Assembly (NCBI RefSeq): GCF_900111765.1
Contig: NZ_FOIB01000011.1
Coordinates: 248,001 to 312,000, forward strand
Length of the DNA: 64,000 bases
Reading direction: 5' to 3'
Source: Myxococcus fulvus
Lineage (GTDB): Bacteria > Myxococcota > Myxococcia > Myxococcales > Myxococcaceae
The position numbers and the translations under genes are program-made. The notes under the pieces were generated by a model that saw only the letters and a program-made list of their open reading frames with translations, ran no database searches and was not told where the DNA came from. Shown one piece after another: positions 45,084 through 54,400 of the stretch. Each line of letters begins with the position of its first letter. The first letter of the stretch is position 1.

Positions 45084-47048
45084 ATGAGCATCCTCCTCGA
45101 TGACGGTACGGGCCTGCGTGAACTCACCCCTGAATTGGCGCGCGCCTGGTTCTCCCGGACGGGGAGGCCGTTGCCCTCGCACCTGGATGACGGCTGCATC
45201 GAGCTCTTCGCGGCCGCGCGCGACAAGGCCTACAGCAGCAACAAGCAGGAGGAGTTCCTGTCGGACCTCCAGGCGTTCTACTCGGCTCGCAAGGGGCTGA
45301 AGATGGCCTTGAAGAACCTGGATGGCTACGAGGAGCACCTGGTGTCCCAGCAGGTGACGGACGACCTGGTCCGGGAGGTCCTCGGAGTCGAGCGGGGTGG
45401 GAAGGTCCCCAGGCCGCTGAAGCAGTTCGTCGGGGACGTCATCGACAGCATGCTGACCGAGGAGCGGCTCTACGTCGCGGAGTGCCGGGACTCCTTGAAC
45501 GAGCAGCTCGACTGGCACGTCATGGGGCGCGTGGACAAGGCCCCCGTGCCATCCCGGAAGATGGAGGGCATCTTCTCGCTCATCGCGCAGGAGCCGGAGC
45601 ACTCCAAGGCCAAGGACAAGGCGAAGAACGTCTACTACGAGCCCATCCGCGCGCGGCTGATGAGCCAGGGCTTCGTCGTGCCCCCGCGTGGCGTCGCCAT
45701 GGGCGGCGTGTTCCCCGAGCAGGAGTGGCTCCGGGACCTCTCCGAGTCCGTCTTCCTGCAGCGGGCCAAGGACGTCACGGACGACCTGGTGCAGCGCTAT
45801 CACCTGTTGGGCGACGGTCCGGATTCCCTGACGCGGCTGCTGGTTCCCCAGCAGGAGCGCTGGAAGCACGTGCGGGATGCGCTGTCGTCCGCGGTGGGGT
45901 GTCTGTGTGTCTCGTGGACGCGGCACCGGGTCATGGGCAAGCCCGTGTACGTGCCCATCCTGGGCCTGTCCGGCGTCGTGGAGCAGGACCCCGCTCCGGC
46001 GTTCTACCAGAAGTACTGCCGCCACCTGGGGCTGCCGAGCTGGAAGCCGGACCCCTCCATTCCGGAGGTCGCTCCGTATCAGGAGAGCGGGCAGCTCAAG
46101 GCGCAGCGGACCGCGACGGGCATCGCGCAGCAACGCGCGAAGGCGTTCCTGCAGCCCAAGAACAAGCCCCAGCCGGGCTCCGATGAAGAGGGTTGGGTGA
46201 CGGACTATCGGACGAAGAAGGCGGCCATGGACAAGCTGGTCACCGACGAGGCCCAGGCCTATCGCGACACCAAGAAGGCCCGGCAGATCGAGTACGAGCT
46301 CGCGGTCAACTACGACACGATGCTGGAGCGCACCAACCTCGCGGCCCTGGGCTATCACGCCCGCTCGCGACTCGGCTTGCGGACGCCCTCGCGGCAGGCC
46401 CTCTTCAGCTACGTCTCCTTCCGTGAGAACAAGAAGAGCCAGGACCTGAAGCTCGAGGTGCTCCAGCCCGGGGGACAAGGCGTGGACCTGTGGGTCGCGG
46501 GCTGGCACACGTTGAGCTGCGCCGAGCCCGCGGCGCTCATGACGGCCTCGTCGTACTTCAACGAGGGCTGTGACGTGCTCATCTGCTTCCCCTACGAGGG
46601 CTTCAATCCGACGGGCAGCTCGCGCAACCGCCCCAAGGAGACATGCCCCTGGTGCGCCGCGGTCGAGCTGGGCTTCCGCAGCCTCAGTGAGAATGGCGGG
46701 GGCGTGGAGACCAGCGTCGACCAGGGCGTGTGGCTGACCCAGCACACGCTGACGATGCAGGGAGAGTCCGGGGGATACCTGTCCGTGAAGGAGGGCTTCG
46801 ACGCCTTCGATGACGACAACCCCATCATGGGGCAGACGCGGACGACCCTGGGCGGCGACGGTGAGCGCCGACTGGTGAAGAACAAGGACCTCAAGGTCCC
46901 CGCCTACAGCCCCGCCGTCGAGACCAAGATTGGCCGGCTGCGGTCGATGTATCACCTGCTGGGACTGCTCAACAGCGAGGTCGTGGCGTTGGACCGTCCC
47001 CTCTACGGCCGCGTGGGAGAAGGGGCCGTGTGGCACTTCCTCCGGTGA
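45084..47048 (+). CDS. Large protein with C-terminal deaminase-like signature
   Basis: 654 residues from ATG 45084. No clear ribosome site; the frame is open further upstream, antisense to the ATPase gene. No signal peptide. The first 450 residues are charged and helical (TDDLVREVLGVERGG, SVFLQRAKDVTDDLVQRYHLL) and match nothing I know. The C-terminal domain contains SCAEPAALMTASSYF (Cys479, Ala480, Glu481) and CPWCAAVELGFR (Cys521, Cys524), separated by about 40 residues. A Cys/His-Ala-Glu plus CxxC layout is that of zinc deaminases of the cytidine-deaminase superfamily, including polymorphic-toxin deaminases. It may be an effector or a nucleic-acid-modifying enzyme. Standing alone without an obvious immunity gene, it is otherwise unexplained. 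Confidence 0.5.
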   Translation: MSILLDDGTGLRELTPELARAWFSRTGRPLPSHLDDGCIELFAAARDKAYSSNKQEEFLSDLQAFYSARKGLKMALKNLDGYEEHLVSQQVTDDLVREVLGVERGGKVPRPLKQFVGDVIDSMLTEERLYVAECRDSLNEQLDWHVMGRVDKAPVPSRKMEGIFSLIAQEPEHSKAKDKAKNVYYEPIRARLMSQGFVVPPRGVAMGGVFPEQEWLRDLSESVFLQRAKDVTDDLVQRYHLLGDGPDSLTRLLVPQQERWKHVRDALSSAVGCLCVSWTRHRVMGKPVYVPILGLSGVVEQDPAPAFYQKYCRHLGLPSWKPDPSIPEVAPYQESGQLKAQRTATGIAQQRAKAFLQPKNKPQPGSDEEGWVTDYRTKKAAMDKLVTDEAQAYRDTKKARQIEYELAVNYDTMLERTNLAALGYHARSRLGLRTPSRQALFSYVSFRENKKSQDLKLEVLQPGGQGVDLWVAGWHTLSCAEPAALMTASSYFNEGCDVLICFPYEGFNPTGSSRNRPKETCPWCAAVELGFRSLSENGGGVETSVDQGVWLTQHTLTMQGESGGYLSVKEGFDAFDDDNPIMGQTRTTLGGDGERRLVKNKDLKVPAYSPAVETKIGRLRSMYHLLGLLNSEVVALDRPLYGRVGEGAVWHFLR

Positions 47049-47145
47049 GCCCGAAAGGCCTCACTTCAGTCTGTATAGTCTGAAATTCATGTAATTTGAG
47101 CCATGTGTGGATACCATGGTGGTGAACCAAGGAGGGTTCTCCATC

Positions 47146-49614
47146 ATGCGTATCTTCCGCCGGGCCCTGCCCGGACTTCCCATGTTCGCGGTGGTCTCAC
47201 TGCTGCTCCCGGGTTGGGGCGTCTCCGAGGCCGAGGCCGCCGAGCGGCGCTTCCTGGTCGACTTCGGTGACGGGCCCACCGCCACGCCGGGGTGGAACAA
47301 CCTCCACTTCGGCTCCACCGGCTCGTCGCTGAGCAACCTGGTGGACAGCGCGGGCGTGGGCTCGGGGCTGTCGCTCCAGGTAACGGACGGGTTCTGGCAG
47401 GGCTGGACGGGCGCCTACAACGGCGGCGGCACCACCGCGAGCACCGTCTATCCCGCGTCGGCCACGCGGGACACGTTCTTCATCGGCACCAACGAGGGGA
47501 CGACGGACACGCAGGCGCAGGTCCGCCTCTCCGGGCTGGCCATCAATGGCACCTACTCGCTGCGCTTCTACGCGTCGCGGATGGCGGGGGACTCGGCGGA
47601 CCGGACGACGCGCTACACGGTGGGCGCGCAGACGGTGGAGCTGCAGGCGACGAACAACATCGACGGCGTGGTGCAGCTGACGAACCTGGTGCCTTCCAAC
47701 GGGGCGCTGGACATCAGCGTGACGATGAAGCCCGGCGCCATCTTCGGCTACCTGGGCGTGCTCGAGGTCATCGAGCAGGACGGCGGCGTGGTGGTGAACC
47801 AGCCGCCCGTGGTGAACGCGGGGGCCGACCGCACCGTGCCGCTGCCCACCAACACGGTGGCGCTCCAGCAGTCCTTCTCCGACCCGGAGGGACAGGCCAC
47901 GACCTTCGTGTGGTCGCAGGTCTCCGGTCCCACCACGGCCGGGCTGTACCAGAACCCCTGGACTCCGCTCGTCGCGAGCAACCTCGCGCAGGGCACCTAC
48001 GTCTTCCGCCTCACGGTGACGGATGCCCAGGGCGCGAGCGCGTCCGATGACGTGAGCGTGTCCGTGGTGCCGAGCACCGGCAGCGGCACGCCCTTCCTGC
48101 GCACCCTCACGGCGAAGTCCGTCACGGCGAGCGGCAAGGTCATCCACTACTACGAGTCACTGCCTCGCGGTTACAACACGGACCCGAACCGCAAGTGGCC
48201 GGTCATCGTCTTCCACCACGGCGTCGGCGAGAAGGGCAGCACCCCCGAGTCGCTGCCGAGCGTCCTGGGCAACATGACGCTCGTCCGGGACAACGTGCCG
48301 CTGGAGTTCGACATCAACGGCGTCACCGAGTCCTTCATCGTCCTGATTCCGCAGCTCCACGGGAACTACGGCGACTGGCAGGACTTCTTCACGCAGGCGA
48401 TGATCGACTCGGCGAAGGCGAACCTCCGGACCGACGCGGACCGCGTGTACCTGATGGGCTTCTCGCTGGGCGCGTTCCACACCTGGAGCTTCCCGCAGCG
48501 CTCGGACGCGAACGCTCGCCAGGTTGCCGCCATCGTCCCCTTCTCGGGTGGGCGCGTCTACAACGTGAACGGCGTGTCGCAGCTCTGCCGGCTGGCCACC
48601 GAGGATGTGCCCGTGTGGACCTTCCACGCGGCGGACGACGGCACGGTGCACGTGAGCTACACGGATGCCGCGGTGAACGGGCTCAATGCCTGCTCTCCCG
48701 CGCCGGACCCGGCGCCGCGCTACACGCGTCCCGCCACGGGGAACCATTGGATCATCGGCTCGGGGGCGTCTCCGACGCAGCCGCCGGCCAACAACATCTA
48801 CCACTGGATGCTCTCCCACCGGCGCGTCAGCACGCCGCCGCCCGTCACCCAGCGCACGCTCACGCCGAGGGTGACCACGGTGCCCAAGCTCTGGAATGGC
48901 CAGATGGGTTACTACGAGTCCCTGCCGCGCGGGTATGACGCCAACCCGAGCCGTCAGTGGCCGCTGCTCATCTTCCTGCACGGCATCGGGGAGCGTGGCA
49001 ACGGCACGACGGAGCTGTCCCGGGTGCTGAGCCATGGCCCGGCCGCGCAGATCAACTCGGGCCATCCGCTGGAGTTCACCGTCAACGGGGTGACGGAGTC
49101 CTTCGTGGTGCTCATCCCCCAGCTGGGCGAGGCCGGCGCGAGCTGGCATCCCTATCAAATCGAACGCCTGCTCGACGTGGCGCAAGCGGGCCTGCGCATC
49201 AACCCCAAGCGCGTGTACCTGACGGGCCTGTCGCTGGGCGGCTTCGGGACCACCGCCTTCGTGGAGTTCTCGCTCGCCAACGCGCAGCGCATCGCGGCCA
49301 TCGCGCCCACGGATGGGGCCCACTACGGCGGCATCATCTGGACGCCGGACCTGGACAACGTGACGACCAACGCGTGCTACCTGGCGCAGGCGGACGTGAA
49401 GGTCTGGCAGTTCTACGGCGCGAATGACGCCTCCTGGGGGAGGACGGCCACGGACTTCATCGCGCGGCTCAACGCCTGCTCGCCCCCGTCGGCGCCGGTG
49501 GTGACGCGCTACGAGAACGTGGGGCATACGGCCTACGGCCGGGCCTACGCCACGGACCACACGTACCACTCCCCGAACCTCTACGAGTGGCTGCTCGCGC
49601 AGCAGCGCCCGTAG
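47146..49614 (+). CDS. Secreted protein with two tandem esterase domains
   Basis: 822 residues from ATG 47146 (GGAGG upstream). Signal peptide ending near AEAAE. Order: an N-terminal beta domain (RFLVDFGDGPTATPGWNN), a PKD/Ig-like module at about 225-320 (PPVVNAGADRTVPL, FVWSQVSGP), then two homologous alpha/beta-hydrolase domains. Each has YYESLPRGY, HG-GE, a VNGVTESFxVLIPQL strand and a nucleophile elbow: GFSLGAF with Ser440 and GLSLGGF with Ser696, 256 residues apart. They resemble PHB-depolymerase/feruloyl-type esterases. Both elbows are intact, so both may act. The leader region 47049-47145 is AT-rich with a TATAGT element. Confidence 0.82.
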   Translation: MRIFRRALPGLPMFAVVSLLLPGWGVSEAEAAERRFLVDFGDGPTATPGWNNLHFGSTGSSLSNLVDSAGVGSGLSLQVTDGFWQGWTGAYNGGGTTASTVYPASATRDTFFIGTNEGTTDTQAQVRLSGLAINGTYSLRFYASRMAGDSADRTTRYTVGAQTVELQATNNIDGVVQLTNLVPSNGALDISVTMKPGAIFGYLGVLEVIEQDGGVVVNQPPVVNAGADRTVPLPTNTVALQQSFSDPEGQATTFVWSQVSGPTTAGLYQNPWTPLVASNLAQGTYVFRLTVTDAQGASASDDVSVSVVPSTGSGTPFLRTLTAKSVTASGKVIHYYESLPRGYNTDPNRKWPVIVFHHGVGEKGSTPESLPSVLGNMTLVRDNVPLEFDINGVTESFIVLIPQLHGNYGDWQDFFTQAMIDSAKANLRTDADRVYLMGFSLGAFHTWSFPQRSDANARQVAAIVPFSGGRVYNVNGVSQLCRLATEDVPVWTFHAADDGTVHVSYTDAAVNGLNACSPAPDPAPRYTRPATGNHWIIGSGASPTQPPANNIYHWMLSHRRVSTPPPVTQRTLTPRVTTVPKLWNGQMGYYESLPRGYDANPSRQWPLLIFLHGIGERGNGTTELSRVLSHGPAAQINSGHPLEFTVNGVTESFVVLIPQLGEAGASWHPYQIERLLDVAQAGLRINPKRVYLTGLSLGGFGTTAFVEFSLANAQRIAAIAPTDGAHYGGIIWTPDLDNVTTNACYLAQADVKVWQFYGANDASWGRTATDFIARLNACSPPSAPVVTRYENVGHTAYGRAYATDHTYHSPNLYEWLLAQQRP

Positions 49615-49626
49615 TGGATGGGCCGG

Positions 49627-49654
49627 GGCCCCGCTGCTCGCACGGAGCGGGGCC
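49627..49654. terminator. Bidirectional GC hairpin
   Basis: GGCCCCGCT (49627-49635) and AGCGGGGCC (49646-49654), perfect nine-base arms with a ten-base loop, between the convergent stops at 49614 and 49661. Confidence 0.6.
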
Positions 49655-49660
49655 TTGGGC

Positions 49661-50581
49661 CTACTGGGCGCGCCGCAGGTACGCGCCCGGAGCGCACGTG
49701 CGCAGTCGTCCGAGCTCCGCCTCCGCGCCCTGGCGGGACGGGTGGAAGCGGGCCACCGCCCACTTGTCCCGGGTGAGCCGCCGGAAGTCGTTGGTGTCCA
49801 CGGTGAGCAGCGACGTGCCCTGGCAGGCCTTTTCCAACGGAGTCTCCGCCGCGCGGGCATCGGACACGGAGTCCGCCGTGCGGAGGATGACGGCCCACGC
49901 CTCGGCGGGCTTCTCCACCACCTTCTCGCGCTCCGCGTCCCAGCGCAGCTCGGACAGGGTCCATCCATCGGCCTGTTCTCCGCCGCCGACGTCGAGCGTG
50001 CGCGAGAACAAGAGCCGGCCGTCCAGCAGCTCCACGCTCGAGGAGGTGGGCCCCATCCCCTCGCTGCCCTCCCAGGCTCGCCTCGCGCCCGTCTCGTCCG
50101 CGACGAACAGGGCGTGTTGCCGGTGCACATGCTCGAAGCCGCCCTGGTGGGTGACGAGGAGCGCGGTCGGCCCGCCCGGCAGGTCCACCGCCCGGACACG
50201 GAGGTTCCAGGAGGTCGACTCCTCGCCGCCGCCCCAGTCCCAGCCCCCCTCCGTCGCCTTCGCCACGTCGCACGTGAGCGCGTCATAGGGCGCGGACAGC
50301 GTCGCCGTGCGCTTCGCCTCGCCGCTGCGAACGCGCAGCGCGCGCTGGCCCTTCTCGCACGGCAGGGCCACGGCCTCGAGGCCCGAACCGGCTCCCGTCG
50401 AGCCCAGCACCTGCTCCTTCGCGGGGACGGGCGCGGCGCCCATGAGCAGCACGGCGGTGGCGAGGACCGCGCCCGGACGACGGCGCGGCGGCTTGGGGAC
50501 AGCGAGGACGGACACCGGAGACTCCACGGGAGGCGCTTCCCACGGAGTCTGCACGGACTTTCCCTCGTGCGCACCCCTCAT
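49661..50581 (-). CDS. Secreted or membrane-anchored hypothetical protein
   Basis: 306 residues from ATG 50581 (GTG 50596 in frame is an alternative). A basic N-terminus is followed by a hydrophobic segment at about 38-58 (PGAVLATAVLLMGAAPVPA), which can be an atypical signal peptide or anchor. The mature part is beta-rich with Trp-rich segments (GGWDWGGGEESTSWNLRV) and a few cysteines (ALPCEKGQRA, LTCDVAKA, KACQGTS, LRTCAPG), possibly forming two disulphides. No domain recognised. It is the neighbour of the CDPS-like gene on the same strand, with 45 bases between them. Confidence 0.55.
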   Translation of the reverse strand: MRGAHEGKSVQTPWEAPPVESPVSVLAVPKPPRRRPGAVLATAVLLMGAAPVPAKEQVLGSTGAGSGLEAVALPCEKGQRALRVRSGEAKRTATLSAPYDALTCDVAKATEGGWDWGGGEESTSWNLRVRAVDLPGGPTALLVTHQGGFEHVHRQHALFVADETGARRAWEGSEGMGPTSSSVELLDGRLLFSRTLDVGGGEQADGWTLSELRWDAEREKVVEKPAEAWAVILRTADSVSDARAAETPLEKACQGTSLLTVDTNDFRRLTRDKWAVARFHPSRQGAEAELGRLRTCAPGAYLRRAQ

Positions 50582-50626
50582 GCCCCTGGGCACCACGCAG
50601 GCGGGGCCCGCGGGAGGCTCCCGGAC

Positions 50627-51355
50627 TCAATACACGGAGCCTTCCTGGGTGATGTGCATCACCAGCACATGCCGCAGGGGCTTCCCCATCCACTCATCCA
50701 GCTCCGCGATGAGGCCGGTGATGACGTTCATTCCTCGTGGATTGATGGCCGGATAGATGAGCCCGTGCCAGGGAATGTTCCGGACCTGGAGGGGTGTACC
50801 CCACGCCCCCACGATGGGGACCTCGCGGAAGATGAAGTCGAGGATGGCGCGCAGGCGTCTGGGAGTGGGCGTGACGTCGGGGCAGCGCCAGGCCAGCAAC
50901 CTGGCTGCGGCGCCATCCATCATCTGCCGGACCCGGGGCTGGGTGTCGTACATGGCCTCGATGGACCGCGTCTTGTCGAGCAGCTCCGCGGTTTCGATTT
51001 CGTTCCATCGGAAGATGTGGGTCCGCTGCTTCATCGGCTCGCTGCATCCCGACAGCGCCTGGGCGAACAACGCCTCGAAGTGGTCTCCATAACCCAAGGC
51101 GAGCGCCCGGGCCTTGGGCTCCGGCATGTTCATGGCCATTTCGTTGAACTTCATCACCTCGTCGGCGATGAAGATCCCCAGCTGGCCCGAGGTCTTGCCT
51201 TCGAGCTCGTCAAGCAACTGTCTGGCGAGTCGAGGCGTGATGAACTCCTTCGCCTTCCGGTTGCAGCTGATGGCCACCAGCATGTTCTTCTGGTCCGCGT
51301 CGGCCAGCGAGTTGAAGAACAAGAGCTGGGGAAATGGAGCGCCTGGGGTTCCCAT
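50627..51355 (-). CDS. Cyclodipeptide-synthase-like protein (divergent CDPS)
   Basis: 242 residues from ATG 51355 (GAGGAGACTCC site). CDPSs make cyclic dipeptides from two aminoacyl-tRNAs. Seen: LVAISCNRKAKEF with Ser30 where AlbC has its nucleophile Ser37; IFIADEVMKFNEMA; HIFRWNEIETAELL; and ILDFIFREVPIVGAWGTPL, matching the AlbC YxxxELPLF motif with Phe174 for Tyr178 and Glu178 for Glu182. Trp196-His197 stand where AlbC has Tyr202-His. The spacings from the Ser (144, 148 and 166 residues) are close to those in AlbC (141, 145 and 165). Size also fits. Tyr178 and Tyr202 are replaced, so activity is uncertain. No oxidase, P450 or methyltransferase lies beside it. Family assignment is inference from motifs. 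Confidence 0.6.
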   Translation of the reverse strand: MGTPGAPFPQLLFFNSLADADQKNMLVAISCNRKAKEFITPRLARQLLDELEGKTSGQLGIFIADEVMKFNEMAMNMPEPKARALALGYGDHFEALFAQALSGCSEPMKQRTHIFRWNEIETAELLDKTRSIEAMYDTQPRVRQMMDGAAARLLAWRCPDVTPTPRRLRAILDFIFREVPIVGAWGTPLQVRNIPWHGLIYPAINPRGMNVITGLIAELDEWMGKPLRHVLVMHITQEGSVY

Positions 51356-51482
51356 GGAGTCTCCTCGGGCAGCGGGTGTCTCGGGTTGGATATGTCTATG
51401 GGCTGGATGCGTGGATGATAAGTCTTTGAGCGTGTCAGCCACGCGGCGCCGCGCCCGCATGGGGATGCGGTGCGGGGCTCGC

Positions 51483-54400
51483 TCAGCTCGTGCCCTGACC
51501 CGAAGCGCGCCGGGGCAGCAGCGCGATGAACGTCGTGCCCTGACCGTCCTGGGACGTCACGTCGACGGTGCCCCCATGGGACTCGACGATGTGCTTCACG
51601 ATGAAGAGCCCCAGGCCGATGCTGCGCCCGGTGTTGCTGTCCCCCGTGCGGGCGCGCTGGAGCGGACGGAAGAGTCGCTCGCGGGCCTCGTCGGGGATGG
51701 GCGGCCCCTCGTTGTGGACGCACAGGACGACGCGAGGCGCCTCGCCGCGCACGCGCACCGTCACGCGCGAGCTCGCGGGGCTGTATTGAAGCGCGTTGCT
51801 CACCAGGTTGCCCAGCATCTGGGCGATGCGGTCCGGATCCCATTCTCCGAAGGCATCCCCGTCCGACTCCACGCGCAGCTCCCGCTCCGGGTGGCTCATC
51901 TGCAGCTCTTCAATCACCTGCTGTGACAGCTCATGCAGGTCCACGGGCCGCCGGTGGATGGGCAGACCTCCGCCCAGGCGCACCTGGGTGAAGTCCAGCA
52001 GGTCATGCGTCATCCGCACCGCGCGCTCGGCCGAGGTCTGGATGCGCAGCACCGAGCGCAGGTTGCGCTCGCTGAGCTCCTCCCGCCGGGCCAGCACCGA
52101 CGCGCCCAGCTGAATCGCGCTGAGCGGGTTTCGCAGGTCGTGGCTGACGATGCCGATGAGCTGCTGCTCGAACTCCGCGCGCCGACGCGTCTCGGCCTCC
52201 TGGCGCTTCTGCTCGGACAGCTCGTGCGCGATGATGGCCACCCCCACCGGCAGGAACGTCCGGGCGTGGGTCAGGGTGGAGACGGTGAAGCGCACGGGCA
52301 GCCGCGCACCCGTCTGGAGATGGCGTGCCTGGAGCTCACCCTCCCAGCGTCCTCGGGCTGCCACGGTGGGCAGCAGTGTGTCCTGGACGAAGGGGCGGTC
52401 CTCCTCGGAGAAGTAGTCCAGCAGGCTCGTGTGGCGCGCCTGTTCCAGGCTCATCACGCCGAGCATCCGCTGGCCGGCCTCGTTGAGGTAGGTGATGCGG
52501 CTGACAGTATCCGCGATGCCAATCGCATCCGAGCTCTGCTCCACCACGACGGACAGGGCCTGCCGTGCCTGCTCGACCTGGCGCTTCTCCTCCCGCGCCC
52601 TGGACACGGCGAGGTTTCCCTCCACGCGCGCGAGCAGCTCCCGCGCGGAGAAGGGCTTCACCAGATAGTCATTGGCGCCCGCCTCCAGCCCCTCGACGGT
52701 GGCCTCCTCACCCGCGCGGGCCGACAGCAGGATGACGGGGATGTCCGCCGTGACGGGCGAGTCCCGCAGCGCGCGCAGCAAGCCGAAGCCATCCATCCCC
52801 GGCATCATCACGTCGCTGAGCACCAGGTCCGGCCGTCGGGCCCGCACCTGCTCCAGCGCCTCATGGCCGTTGGCGGCCGTCTCCACCGCGTAGCGTCCAC
52901 CCAGGAGGCGCTGGACGTAGTCGCGCATGTCCACGTTGTCGTCCACCACGAGCACCGTCTCGCTGGCGGGGGACGTCCGGTCCTCACGGCGAGGCAGCGG
53001 CGGCGCCTCGTCGTCGGTGACCTCGATGGCGGGCGGGGCCTCGAGCCACGTCCGCGCCTCGCTGACGAAGGCCCGCAGGTGGGTGGCGTGGCCCGGCTCA
53101 CCCGGCTTCAGGTGCTCGGCGGGCAGGTGCGCATGGCCCAGGGGCAGCCACACGGTGAAGGTGCTCCCCTGTCCCTCCACGCTGCGCACGGTGAGCCTGC
53201 CTCCGTGCAGCTTCACCAGCTCCTGCACCAGCGCGAGCCCGATTCCGCTGCCCTCGTAGCTGCGCCCGCGCGCGCCCTGCACCCGGTGGAAGCGCTCGAA
53301 GATGCGCGGCAGCTCCGCCTCGGGGATGCCGGTGCCCGTGTCCGCCACCGACACCTCCACCCCGTCGTCCTTCGCCGCGCACGCGACGCGAATCTCCCCG
53401 GCCAGGGTGAACTTGAAGGCATTGGAGAGCAGGTTGAGGATGACCTTCTCCCACAGCTCCCGGTCCACCCAGACGGGCTCGGGGAGCGGCTCACACGACA
53501 CGAAGAGCTTCAGGCCGGAGCGCTCCACGGTGGAGCGGAAGGCGCTGGCCAGGTCCGCGGTGAGCGCGCCCAGGTTCGTGGGCGCGAAGGCGGCGCGCGT
53601 CCGACCCGCCTCGATGCGCGAGAAGTCGAGCAGCGTGTTGACCAGCTTCAGGAGCCGCAGCCCGTTGCGGTGCACCGTCTCCTGGCGATGACGCTGGCGG
53701 GGCCCCAGCGGCTCCTCGGCGTCGCGCAGGCCGTCCTCCACCGGGCCCAGCATCAACGTGAGCGGCGTGCGGAACTCGTGCGACACGTTGCTGAAGAAGG
53801 TCGTCTTGGCGCGGTCCAGCTCGGCCAGGGCCTCCGTGCGGCGGCGCTCCTCTTCACGGGCCCGCGCGGTGGCCACCGCCGTCGTCACGCTGCTGGCCAC
53901 CAGCTCCAGGAAGCGGCGATAGGCCTCGTCGAGCGCCCGACGGGGGCTGATGCCCAGCACCAGGAAGCCCAGGGGCAGGGCATGTCCGGGCCGGGGCATG
54001 GGCAGCACCACCACGGACGTGGTCGCCTCGGGCCAGGGGCCTCCGGGCAGCGGACCCAGGGCCTGGGGGAGCTGCTCGAGCCGCAGCGACTCTCCGGTGT
54101 GTGCCACGCGGGCCAGGGGCCAGGTGTCCGGGCGGGGCTCCGGGTCCAGGGGGATTCGGGCGGGGGCCGCGCGGCTGTCCGACGGCAGGCCGCTGAGCGC
54201 CACGAGGCTCGCCGTGCGCTCCGTGTCGTCGGTGAGGTAGAGCAGCGCGAGCGGCACGTCGTTCGTGTTGCCCGCGAGCACGCGCGCCATCTCCCGGCAC
54301 GTGAGCTCCGGCGTCTGCTGTCCCAGGGCCGCGGCGCCCAGCTCGGAGAGCGTGCGCAGCCTGCGCTCGTTGAGCACGCGCTCGGTGGTCTCGGTGAGGG

